Shown one piece after another: positions 1 to 7,908 of a DNA stretch of 64,000 nucleotides. A program made the position numbers and the translations under genes. A model generated the notes under the pieces. The model was not told the DNA's origin and searched no databases. It saw only the letters and a list, made by a program, of their open reading frames with translations. Source of the DNA: Streptomyces thinghirensis (GTDB lineage: Bacteria > Actinomycetota > Actinomycetia > Streptomycetales > Streptomycetaceae); the NCBI GenBank assembly GCA_021502835.1, contig JAKFGP010000052.1:62001-126000 (forward strand), given 5' to 3'. Within the stretch, counting starts at the first letter, position 1. Every line of letters begins with the position of its first letter.

Positions 1-1536
1 GCGCAACGGGCTGCGGCAGTCCGGCGGCCGGCGGGCCGCCTACATCGCCTCGGCCGTGATCGTGCTGCTCTTCGCCGCGCTCCAGCTGATCGGTCTGATC
101 GCGCTGCGCGGATACGCGCACGTGGACTCGCTGGTCGTCCTGCTGGCGGCGGTGCTGGGCCTCGGCTGGGCGGTGATGCCGCTGTTCTTCCCCGGCGGCG
201 ACGAGACGCTCGACCCGACCCGGCTGGTGATGCTGCCGCTGCGGCCCCGCCCGCTGGTCCGGGCGCTGCTCACGGCGTCGCTCGTGGGTATCGGGCCGCT
301 GTTCACGCTGTGCGTGTTCGCCGGTTCCGTGGTCGCGGTCGCGCACGGCGGGGCGGCGTACGCCGTCGGAGTCGTCGGCGCCGTCCTCGCGCTGCTGGTG
401 TGCGTGACCCTCGCCCGGGCCGTCGCCGCCGCCAACGTGCGGCTGCTGACCAGCCGCAAGGGACGCGACCTCGCGGTGCTGAGCGGGCTGGTCGTCGCGA
501 TCGGGGCGCAGCTCGTCAACTTCGGGGCGCAGCGGCTCGGCTCGTCGGGACTGGAGCAGCTCGACCCGGCGGCGGCCGTGCTGCGCTGGGTGCCGCCCGC
601 GTCGGCGATCGGCGCGATGGACGCGGCGAGCGACGGGTCGTACGGCATCGCGCTCGCCCAGCTGGCGCTGACCGCGGTGGCCCTGGTGCTGCTGCTGTGG
701 GTGTGGGAGCGGCACCTGACGCGGCTGATGACCACGCCCGACGGCTCCACCCTGCAGAGCGACACCCGGCCGGTCCGCGAGCGCGGCTCGGCCGGACTCG
801 CCCGGCTGCTTCCCGCCGGCCGCACCGGCACCACCATGGAGCGCGCCCTGCGGTACGTGTGGCGCGACCCCAAGACCAAGGCGGCCTGGGTGACCTCGCT
901 GGCCATCGGTCTGATCGTGCCGGTGTTCAACGCCTGGCAGGGCACCGGCTCGGTCTACTTCGCCTGCTTCGCCGCCGGGATGCTCGGCATCCAGATGTAC
1001 AACCAGTTCGGGCAGGACACGTCCGCGTTCTGGATGGTCGCGATGACGATCTCCTCCACGCGGGACGCGTACGTCGAGCTGCGCGCCCGCGCGCTGGCCC
1101 TGCTGCTGATCACCCTGCCGTACGCCACCCTCGTCACCGTCCTGACCACGGCGATACTCGACGACTGGCGGACGCTGCCCGAGGCGCTCGGCCTGTCCTT
1201 CGCGCTGCTCGGCGCGATGCTGGCGACCGGCGCGTGGACCTCGGCGCGCTTCCCGTACTCCATCCCGCAGGAGGGGTAGCCAAGAACGTCGCCCCCGGCC
1301 AGGTCGGGCTGGCCTGGATCTCGATCTTCGGCGGCATGGTCGGCGCGGCCCTGCTGTGCGCTCCGGTGATCGCGCTGACGATCTGGCTGAACGTGCGCGA
1401 GGGCGGCGGCGGCTGGCCGCTGCTCCCGGTGGGCACGGTGTACGGCGCCGCGCTGACGCTGCTCGGTCTGCGGCTGGCCGCGCCGCGCACGGCGGGGCGG
1501 CTGCCGGAGATCCTGACGGCGGTCAGCAAGGGGTGA
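1..1536 (+). CDS. ABC-2 type transporter permease, 5' end outside window
   Basis: Integral membrane protein of an ABC exporter; its ATPase partner probably lies left of the window. The visible ~510 residues contain many hydrophobic segments separated by short polar loops, for example the stretch around LVVLLAAVLGLGWAVMPLFF, and a cytoplasmic loop with DGSTLQSDTRPVRERGS. The reading frame changes near position 1275, where a G appears to be missing from a G run (GAG GGG TAG instead of a continuing frame). After that the protein continues VAKNVAPGQVGLAWISIFGG to the stop at 1534-1536. The substrate cannot be read from the sequence. The gene converges on the downstream hydrolase with an 18-bp gap. 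Confidence 0.75.
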   Translation, partial: AQRAAAVRRPAGRLHRLGRDRAALRRAPADRSDRAARIRARGLAGRPAGGGAGPRLGGDAAVLPRRRRDARPDPAGDAAAAAPPAGPGAAHGVARGYRAAVHAVRVRRFRGRGRARRGGVRRRSRRRRPRAAGVRDPRPGRRRRQRAAADQPQGTRPRGAERAGRRDRGAARQLRGAAARLVGTGAARPGGGRAALGAARVGDRRDGRGERRVVRHRARPAGADRGGPGAAAVGVGAAPDAADDHARRLHPAERHPAGPRARLGRTRPAASRRPHRHHHGARPAVRVARPQDQGGLGDLAGHRSDRAGVQRLAGHRLGLLRLLRRRDARHPDVQPVRAGHVRVLDGRDDDLLHAGRVRRAARPRAGPAADHPAVRHPRHRPDHGDTRRLADAARGARPVLRAARRDAGDRRVDLGALPVLHPAGGVAKNVAPGQVGLAWISIFGGMVGAALLCAPVIALTIWLNVREGGGGWPLLPVGTVYGAALTLLGLRLAAPRTAGRLPEILTAVSKG

Positions 1537-1554
1537 GGGGCGACCCGGGGGCGG

Positions 1555-2484
1555 TCAGCTGTCCCGGAGGGAGTCCAGGAAGGGTTCGATGGCCGCCCGC
1601 CACGCCTCCGGCTGGTCGTAGTGGACGAGGTGGCCGGCGTCGGCGACCTCCGCGTACTGGCCGCGGGGCAGCACGCGGACCATCTCCTGCGCCTCGGCCC
1701 GGCCCAGCTCGCCGTCGAGGCCGCGGACGACCAGGGTCGGGCAGCGCACCTGGGCCAGCTCCTCCCAGTGGGCGTCGTAGACCCAGGTCTCGCGGGACCT
1801 GAGCATCTGCTCCGGCTCGAAGACGGGCCGCCAGCCGTCCGGGGACTCGGCCATCACCTCGGCGTAGAACGCGCCCCGGGCCGGGTTCGGCCGCTCCACC
1901 CACGGGTCGTCCTCGCCGAACCACTTGCGTACGTCGGCGAGCGTGGCGAAGGGGACCGGCCAGGCGCGGAACCACTCGGTCCAGGTGTGCTGCGAGGCGG
2001 CGCCGAGCGCGGAGGCCCGCATGTCGCAGATGATCAGGCCGCGGACCAGGTCGGGGCGCTTGGCGGCGAGCTGCCAGGCGGTCAGCGCGCCCATGGCGTG
2101 GCCGATCAGGACGGCCGGCCCGAGGCGGAGCTGCTCCAGGGTGGCCTCCAGGTCCCCGACGTAGGCCTCGCGGGTGTAGGACGCCCGCGGGGGGCTTGTC
2201 GCTGCGGCCGTGGCCGCGCTGGTCGAGGGCGACGGCCCGGTGTCGCTCGGAGAGCCAGCGGGCGGTGGGGGCCCAGTGCGAGGCGCGCCCCATCAGGCCG
2301 TGCAGCAAAGCACGCCCGGCAGGTCACCGGCCCCGTACGCGGCACTCCCCCGGGCCGGGTCCGCCGGGGCCGCGTCCCCCGACGCCGTGTCATGCGTCCG
2401 GTGGTCGGTCTTGGGAGGGTCGCCGAACTCCCAGGCCGCGAGGCGTACGCCGCCCGCGCCGGTCACGTCGATGCGCCGCGCCAT
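1555..2484 (-). CDS. alpha/beta hydrolase fold protein with Ala at the nucleophile position
   Basis: About 300-residue alpha/beta hydrolase. The start ATG reads MARRIDVTGAGGVRLAAWEF; the oxyanion region follows as LHGLMGRASHWAPTARWL, then ALDQRGHGRSDKPP. The nucleophile elbow reads GHAMGALTAWQLAAKRPDLV, so the usual Ser of GxSxG is Ala (GCC codon at 2095-2097). The acid VVRGLDGELG and the His in DAGHLVHYDQPEAW are present. Frame changes occur near 2305 and between about 2100 and 2190; neither falls in the elbow, which reads cleanly. Either this is a non-catalytic binding protein or it uses another mechanism. No signal peptide is seen. Fold assignment is sure; function is unknown. Confidence 0.75.
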
Positions 2485-3093
2485 AGGTCCTGGCACCCCT
2501 AAGCTCCGCTCGGACCGCCCGCCCCTCCCGGGCCGGCCGGTCCTGTGAACCGTGTTCTGCCTGCCGTGCCTTGCCGTACCTGCCGTGTGTCCGCGACACC
2601 TGCCGTGGTGTCCGCGACCGATCGACGTCCGCAGAGTATCGAATGCCTATTCGAGAGCGCCGTTCCGGCGGGCAACACCCCTCATTCGAGTGACACCTCT
2701 CAGGATTGATCGCCGCCGCCGGGGGAGATCTTCAACGGGAGGCGGACCGCTCGGGGAAAACGGTCCGAGGGGATTGACCCTGAGAGCTCGGGGCTCCGGG
2801 TCAGCACAGGGGAGGACAGGCCCCGGCGCCGCAAGGCGCCGGGGCCCTCTCCATCTCTCCGGCACGCCCCACCCCTCTCCGTCCGGCCTCTCCGACCTGG
2901 CGACATCGCTGTCAGGCCACGGCCAAAAGCCCCCGCACGTCATATGCCTCACGCGACAGCCTTGCACGCGAAGCGTTCGGGCGCTGCGATTCGGCGCACT
3001 GAATCTCCGAAACGACGGGATCGGCTCAGTGGCGCAAATTCCCCCCGCGTGGCGGGAAGTTGACGACCCAACGACCAACGGCCCAACGACCGC
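2485..3093. other. gene-free stretch between hydrolase start and dmdR1 stop
   Basis: About 600 bases lie between the 5' end of the hydrolase gene and the 3' end of dmdR1. I see no convincing protein-like frame. It should contain the hydrolase promoter and, near 2819-2846, a strong hairpin listed separately. Some AT-richer patches (2630-2700, 2930-3010) suggest promoter DNA, but I cannot assign clear -35/-10 boxes. Confidence 0.6.
2819..2846. terminator. perfect 12-bp hairpin with GCAA loop
   Basis: GGCCCCGGCGCC (2819-2830) pairs exactly with GGCGCCGGGGCC (2835-2846) around a GCAA tetraloop of the stable GNRA class. It is followed by CTCTCC rather than a U run, as is common for Streptomyces terminators. 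It lies about 250 bases past the dmdR1 stop, so it may end dmdR1 read-through or a transcript from the hydrolase promoter region. Confidence 0.55.
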
Positions 3094-3786
3094 TCAGCGC
3101 TTGGCGACGAACACGTGGGAGGCGACGTCCGCCTCCAGCTCGGCCGCCTCGCCGCCGCTGCCCACCAGCACGCCGCCCGCCGACTCCGTCACGCTCACCA
3201 CCGAACCGGGCTGCACGCCCGCCCGGCGCAGCGTGTACATCAGCTGCGCGTCCGTCTGGATCGGTTCGCCGATACGGCGGACGACGACTGTCTTGCCCTC
3301 CGGCCCCGGGTCCAGGTCGGCGAGGGACACCATGCCCTCGTCCAGGAACGGGTCGGCGATGTCCGTCTCGCCCAGCTCCTCCAGGCCCGGGATCGGGTTC
3401 CCGTACGGCGACTCGGTCGGGTGCCGCAGCAGCTCCAGCACGCGGCGCTCGACGGCCTCGCTCATCACGTGCTCCCAGCGGCAGGCCTCGGCGTGCACCT
3501 GCTCCCACTCCAGGCCGATCACGTCGACGAGCAGGCACTCCGCGAGCCGGTGCTTGCGCATCACGCGGGTGGCCAGCCGACGGCCCTCGTCGGTCAGCTC
3601 CAGATGCCGGTCGGCCGCCACGGACACCAGACCGTCGCGCTCCATCCGCGCCACCGTCTGGCTGACCGTCGGGCCGCTCTGGTCGAGCCGCTCGGCGATC
3701 CGGGCGCGCATGGGGACCACACCTTCCTCCTCCAGCTCGAGGATGGTGCGGAGATACATCTCCGTGGTGTCGATCAGTCCGGACAT
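3094..3786 (-). CDS. dmdR1: iron-dependent transcriptional repressor DmdR1 (DtxR/IdeR family)
   Basis: Fe(II)-activated DNA-binding repressor of siderophore and iron-uptake genes. Intact 230-residue frame starting MSGLIDTTEMYLRTIL. The N-terminal winged helix contains QSGPTVSQTVARMERDGLV. All classical DtxR metal ligands are present at canonical numbering: Met10, His79, Glu83, His98, Cys102, Glu105 and His106. The C-terminal SH3-like domain runs to VASHVFVAKR. The ATG at 3784-3786 matches the family start; longer in-frame upstream sequence is not family-like. The SIS gene is divergent, 211 bases away, which matches the dmdR1 neighbourhood I recall from S. coelicolor. One of the few unbroken genes here. 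A paralogue (DmdR2) exists in Streptomyces, but the neighbour supports DmdR1. Confidence 0.93.
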   Translation of the reverse strand: MSGLIDTTEMYLRTILELEEEGVVPMRARIAERLDQSGPTVSQTVARMERDGLVSVAADRHLELTDEGRRLATRVMRKHRLAECLLVDVIGLEWEQVHAEACRWEHVMSEAVERRVLELLRHPTESPYGNPIPGLEELGETDIADPFLDEGMVSLADLDPGPEGKTVVVRRIGEPIQTDAQLMYTLRRAGVQPGSVVSVTESAGGVLVGSGGEAAELEADVASHVFVAKR

Positions 3787-3858
3787 TCGTGCCCCTTGAT
3801 GAGATTGCCGGAGGCTACGGCCCACCGGCGCGTGCGCTGGCCCTGCATTCAATTCTGA
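3115..3858 (+). CDS. long antisense ORF opposite dmdR1, candidate adm
   Basis: An uninterrupted 247-codon frame runs on the opposite strand across nearly all of dmdR1, starting MGGDVRLQLGRLAAAAHQ and rich in His, Arg and Leu. In S. coelicolor an antiparallel gene named adm overlaps dmdR1 and has been reported to affect siderophore and antibiotic production (recalled, not checked). Long antisense frames arise easily in GC-rich coding DNA, so composition alone would reject it. It is listed only because of the published precedent at this locus. I see no convincing ribosome site immediately upstream. Confidence 0.25.
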   Translation: MGGDVRLQLGRLAAAAHQHAARRLRHAHHRTGLHARPAQRVHQLRVRLDRFADTADDDCLALRPRVQVGEGHHALVQERVGDVRLAQLLQARDRVPVRRLGRVPQQLQHAALDGLAHHVLPAAGLGVHLLPLQADHVDEQALREPVLAHHAGGQPTALVGQLQMPVGRHGHQTVALHPRHRLADRRAALVEPLGDPGAHGDHTFLLQLEDGAEIHLRGVDQSGHSCPLMRLPEATAHRRVRWPCIQF

Positions 3859-3997
3859 CGCATACCACCGACAACCGTGCCTCGCCGTGGAAACCCGGGC
3901 CCGCGCGGCCCACTGTGCCGCGTTGACGCCGTATTGACACCGCACTGGTCCAGACCGCACGGTGATCCGCGACACAGCCACACCGAAGGGGTCCCGC

Positions 3998-4752
3998 ATG
4001 AGCGACCGCAAGCCGGCCGGCCAGTTCATCGACGCCGCGATCGACCTCCTGCGACGCGTCCGCGACGAGGAGGCCGACACCGTCGAGGCGGCCGGCACGC
4101 TGCTCGCCGACACGGTGCAGAACGGCGGCCGGCTCTTCGCCTTCGGCGCCGGTCACTCCTCCTCGCGGCCCAGGACGTCGTCTACCGCGCCGGCGGACTC
4201 GCCCTGATGAACCTGCTCGCCGTGCCCGGCGTCGTCGGCGTGGACGTGATGCCGGCGACGCTCGGCTCCGCGCTGGAACGCGTCGACGGCCTCGCGAGCG
4301 CCGTACTGGACTCCTCGCCGCTGCGCGAGGGCGACGCCCTGGTGATCATCTCCCTCTCCGGGCGCAACGCCCTGCCCGTGGAGATGGCCCTGAACGCCCG
4401 CGCGCTCGGCGTACGGGTCATCGGCGTGACCTCGGTGGCGTACGCCTCGCAGACCAAGTCGCGGCACACCTCCGGCACCTTCCTCAAGGACCACTGCGAC
4501 ATCGTGCTGGACTCCAAGATCGCCGTCGGCGACGCGGAACTCACCCTCGACACCGTCCCGGCGCCCTTCGCACCCGCCTCCACGGTCGTCACCAGCGCCC
4601 TCCTCCAGGCCGTGATGGCCACGGCGGCCGCCACCCTCGCCGACCGGGGCATCGAGCCCCCGCTGCTGCGCTCGGGCAACGTGGACGGCGGCCACGAGTG
4701 GAACGGACGCGTACTGGAGCAGTACCGGGACCGAATCTTCTATCGCCGCTGA
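3998..4752 (+). CDS. SIS-domain (sugar isomerase fold) protein
   Basis: About 250 residues. Start ATG at 3998 follows a GAAGGGG ribosome site; the protein opens MSDRKPAGQFIDAAIDLLRR. The sugar-phosphate binding signature spans NGGRLFAFGAGHSS, then after a frame change near 4165 continues ALMNLLAVPGVVGVDVMPAT and DALVIISLSGRNALPVEMAL, the typical second phosphate-binding loop. The C-terminus is NVDGGHEWNGRVLEQYRDRI. It belongs to uncharacterised SIS proteins related to phosphosugar isomerases and MurQ-like enzymes; the substrate is not evident. It is divergent from dmdR1, so the two may share a control region at 3787-3997. Confidence 0.85.
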
Positions 4753-5029
4753 GCGACTACCGCACGACGGGGGCGACGGCGCGGAGCAGCCCGGCGCGGG
4801 GCGTACGGCGCGCCGCACGGCCCTCACCCGAACCCACAGAGCACCACCGCGCGGTGCCTGGCGGGACCGGCCGTCACAGACCTGACCGGGCGCCCAGCCC
4901 CCACGTCCCCCGCGGCCGCGCCGCCCAGACCCGGCGCCGGGCCCGCCGCCCGGGCAATGGCCTCGGCGGCCCCGCAAAGCGCCGCCCGGGGCCGGGGCCG
5001 ACATCCGCCCCGCCTGTCCGCGCCCGCCG

Positions 5030-6493
5030 CTACCGCTTCTCCACCGCCCCGGCCAGGTCCAGTGCCGTCGCGATGCGGACCGCCACGTCCTCGGCGTACA
5101 TCGCGTCGGGGCGTTCGAACGCGGTTCGTCCGGCGCCCCGCAGGAACGTGACAACGCCCAGCGTCCGGCCCCGGCTGCGCAGCACCGCGCACAGGCCGTG
5201 CACCGTGTCCGCCGGCCACTGCCGGGCAGCGGCCCACTCGCGCACCTGCTCGGCCTGCACCGCCCGGACGCCGGCGCTGGCCCGCACCGAACCCGCCCGC
5301 TCCACGCACTGCACCGCCGGATGCGTCTCGCCGTAGCGCACCGGCATCCCGGCCGTCCCGGTCGGCACGCTCGGCCCGGGCGCGCCGGACGGCGTGGCCG
5401 CGACCCGGACCAGCCGGACCGGCTCGGACGTGTCGGTGTCGGCCACCGCCCCGCCCACGACCCGGTCGATCAGGGCGTGGTCGGCGAACCCGGCGAGCGC
5501 GAAGTCCAGGTGGACGACCGCCGCCTCCGCCGGGTCCTCGCACTCGGCCGCCGCACGCGCCGCGCGGTGCAGCTGGTTGCCGCGAAGCGCAGCAGGGCCG
5601 CCTCCTGCTCGGCCTGCTTGCCCTCGGTGATGTCCTCGAACAGCCAGCCGACGCCCAGCGGCACCGGCTCCTCCGCCAGCGGAGACGCCAGCCGCACGAA
5701 CCCGCTGCGCCAGCACCGGCGCCGCTCGCCCTCCGGGGTGCGCACGCTCACCCAGACCTCGGCGGGCGCGGGCGGCGCGCCCTCCGCCAGCACGTGCGTC
5801 AGCGCGTTCTCCAGCTCCTCCACGCCCTGGGCGAGCAGATCCCCGAGCGGCCGGCCCAGTACGGACGTGCGCCCGGCACCCAGCGCACGCGCCGCGTGGG
5901 CGTTCACGACGGCGGGGCGCAGGTCCACGTCCACCAGCACGACTCCCCAGCTGGCATCCTCCAGCAGGGCCTCGCTCAGCGCGATGGACCGCTCCAGGTC
6001 GATCTGCGCGTGCACCTCGCTGAACGCGCAGTACACCCCCGCCGGCCTGCCGTCGGGACCGCGTACGGCCGCGGACTGGGTGCGCACCAGCACCCGCCCG
6101 CCGTCCTTGGTCAGCAGCGCGAACTCGTGCACCTGCCGCCCTGGGGCCCGCATCGCGGACAGCAGCCGCTCCTCGACCTCCCCGGCGTCCGCCCGGCGCA
6201 CGGCCCACCCGGCGAAGCCCTGCCGCCCCACGGCCTCGGCCGCGGTCCAGCCCAGGATCCGCTCCCGCCTCGCGGTTCCAATGGGTGACGATGCCCTGCG
6301 CGTCGAAGGCGCACAGGGCGGCGTCCATCCCGTCGAGGAGCGCGGCCAACAGGTCCGCGCCGTCCCGCTCGGGCTGTTCCGGTTCGTCCGGTCCCAGCTC
6401 GTCGGTGGTCCCACTACGCCGGGAAGCACTCACCTGGACCCCCTGCAGGCTGCGTCCGCCGTACGGTACGTCGGTTCGCTCACTGGCCTTCAT
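5030..6493 (-). CDS. PAS-PAS-GAF sensory protein
   Basis: Cytoplasmic sensor of about 487 residues. The first PAS domain begins LLDGMDAALCAFDAQGIVTH, the second LLEDASWGVVLVDVDLRPAV, with a linker ending LGVGWLFEDITEGKQAEQE. A GAF-like C-terminal region follows (VRLVRVAATPS to VAVRIATALDLAGAVEKR). Two compensating frame changes, near 6265 and 5585, put the middle in another frame. No kinase, phosphatase or HTH output domain is visible, so it may act on a partner or be a stand-alone ligand sensor. No gene sits close on the same strand. About 280 GC-rich bases (4753-5029) separate it from the SIS gene and hold nothing recognisable. Confidence 0.75.
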   Translation of the reverse strand: MKASERTDVPYGGRSLQGVQVSASRRSGTTDELGPDEPEQPERDGADLLAALLDGMDAALCAFDAQGIVTHWNREAGADPGLDRGRGRGAAGLRRVGRAPGGRRGGRGAAAVRDAGPRAAGARVRAADQGRRAGAGAHPVRGRTRSRRQAGGGVLRVQRGARADRPGAVHRAERGPAGGCQLGSRAGGRGPAPRRRERPRGACAGCRAHVRTGPAARGSARPGRGGAGERADARAGGGRAARARRGLGERAHPGGRAAPVLAQRVRAAGVSAGGGAGAAGRRLAVRGHHRGQAGRAGGGPAALRGNQLHRAARAAAECEDPAEAAVVHLDFALAGFADHALIDRVVGGAVADTDTSEPVRLVRVAATPSGAPGPSVPTGTAGMPVRYGETHPAVQCVERAGSVRASAGVRAVQAEQVREWAAARQWPADTVHGLCAVLRSRGRTLGVVTFLRGAGRTAFERPDAMYAEDVAVRIATALDLAGAVEKR

Positions 6494-6588
6494 TCAACTC
6501 GAACGTGATGCAGCACACATCGAGTTCCCGCAAGATTGCAGAAATCGTTGTACTGCGGAAACTCCGCATACGCCCCCCGTCATGGCGG

Positions 6589-7453
6589 TCATGACGCGTG
6601 GCCGGCGAGTCTCAGGTCGACCCCACTCGTCCCGCTCGCCGTCGAGCACGTACCGTTCCCGTTCCACGAACCCACGCCCCTCGGCGAACCGCAACCCGTC
6701 GGCGTTCGCCGCGAGCACCACGGTCTCCACCGCCCGCGCGCCGAGCCCCCGCGCGTGCGCGAGACCCGCCTCGTAGAGCGCCGCGCCGATCCCGCGCCCC
6801 CGGAACGCGGGCAGCACCCGCGCGATCACGGTCGCCACCCGCCCCTCGCCCTCGGGCGGCACGCACCGTGGAGCAGCCGACGAGCGTGTCCCCGAGGTAG
6901 GCGTTCTCCAGCCGGTACCGCCTGCTGCGGTCCCGCGCCTCGTCCGGGGTCATCGCGGCGGGCGGCACGATCTCGTTGTGGACGTACCGCCACCCTGAAC
7001 CATCGCGTCCCCGTCGACGGCCGCGATCCGCAGCCCGGCACCGGGACCGGCCGCGCGCCGCGCGTCCACCTCGATCTCGATCCGCATCCGCTCGTCCGCG
7101 AGCCCGCACACCATCATCGTCGCGGCCGGCCGCACCTCCCCGAACGCCTGCCGCAGGACAGGCCAGCACGGCTCGAAGTCCTCCCGCGCGGGGCAGCAGG
7201 TACCGCACCCGCACCACGTCCGCGAACGTGCACCCCGCTCGGCCAGCGCCGCCCCGATGTTCCGCAGACACTGCCCCGCCTGCTCCACCACGTCCTCGGA
7301 GATGGTCATCGCCGCGTAGTCGAACCCGGTCGTCCCGGACACGTGCACCCGGTCGCCGTCGACGGCGGCACGCGCGTACCCGATCCGCTCCTCGAAGACC
7401 GAACCGCTGACTATCGCCCGCTCTACCGGCGGCTCCCCCTGTCGCTTCGTCAT
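6589..7453 (-). CDS. RidA-like domain fused to GNAT acetyltransferase
   Basis: N-terminal ~130 residues are a RidA/YjgF imine deaminase-like domain: VERAIVSGSVFEERIGYARA, RVHVSGTTGFDYAAMTISED, RPAATMMVCGLADERMRIEI. The same frame runs without stop into LRIAAVDGDAMV, the opening of a GNAT domain, which continues (after a 1-base shift near 6990) WRYVHNEIVPPAAMTPDEAR, then ARVLPAFRGRGIGAALYEAG, the acetyl-CoA loop R/QxxGxG/A. A last shift near 6625 leads to DLRLAGHAS and a stop at 6589-6591. No stop or ribosome site separates the halves, so I read a two-domain protein of about 288 residues. Because of indels, two adjacent genes cannot be fully excluded. Substrate unknown. Confidence 0.65.
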
Positions 7454-7908
7454 GGGCGAGACGGTAGGTGACCAGCGCGGAAACGATCAATGCGGGGACC
7501 GACGGGATACGCCCTTCAACAGAGACCCCGACTGGATGACGCGAACCATGCGGAACCTCATGCAGATGAGTGCTTCGCGAGCATTCGCCCACTTGCTCCC
7601 TGTCGGACCAATAGCGTCGAGGCACCGAAGAAGGAGGTCGCTCGCTCCCCACCGCGAGGTTGTCGAGCGACCAGCCCAAGTCATCACGGTCCGATGGGAC
7701 CAGGGAGGTGCCCCGATGACTACGTTTCCCGCAGGTGAGCAGACCCACCAGGCTGGAATCCGTGGGAGCGAACACCCCCGGGAGCAGGGACGAAACGACT
7801 CACGGACACCCCGGAACGCAACGGGGCGGTGCAGTCCTAGACAGCTCCACCACACCGGAGGTCTTCGCCTTTGAGCAACTCGAACAGCGGTGTCAACAAC
7901 GCTCGTGA
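7454..7908. other. gene-free stretch upstream of the IscB-like gene
   Basis: No frame here resembles a protein, and neither the PLMP motif nor the RuvC-I DPGS motif of IscB can be found in any forward frame. The right part (from about 7630) is rich in short inverted repeats and is listed separately as a candidate omega RNA. The left part (7454-7630) holds the promoter side of the RidA-GNAT gene and possibly the island boundary. Confidence 0.5.
7630..7908 (+). ncRNA. candidate omega RNA of the IscB-like nuclease
   Basis: IscB proteins use a guide RNA encoded just upstream of the ORF on the same strand. This gene-free stretch fits in place, strand and size, and shows stacked hairpins: GGTCGCTCG (7636-7644) with CGAGCGACC (7664-7672), a perfect 9-bp stem; GGTCC/GGACC near 7690-7700 inside TCATC/GATGA (7681-7715); CCGTG (7760-7764) with CACGG (7801-7805); and CCCCG (7809-7813) with CGGGG (7822-7826). 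In known systems the guide lies at the 5' end of the RNA, which would place it near or left of 7636. The ends are guesses; no RNA family was matched. Identification is by position and structure only. Confidence 0.4.
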
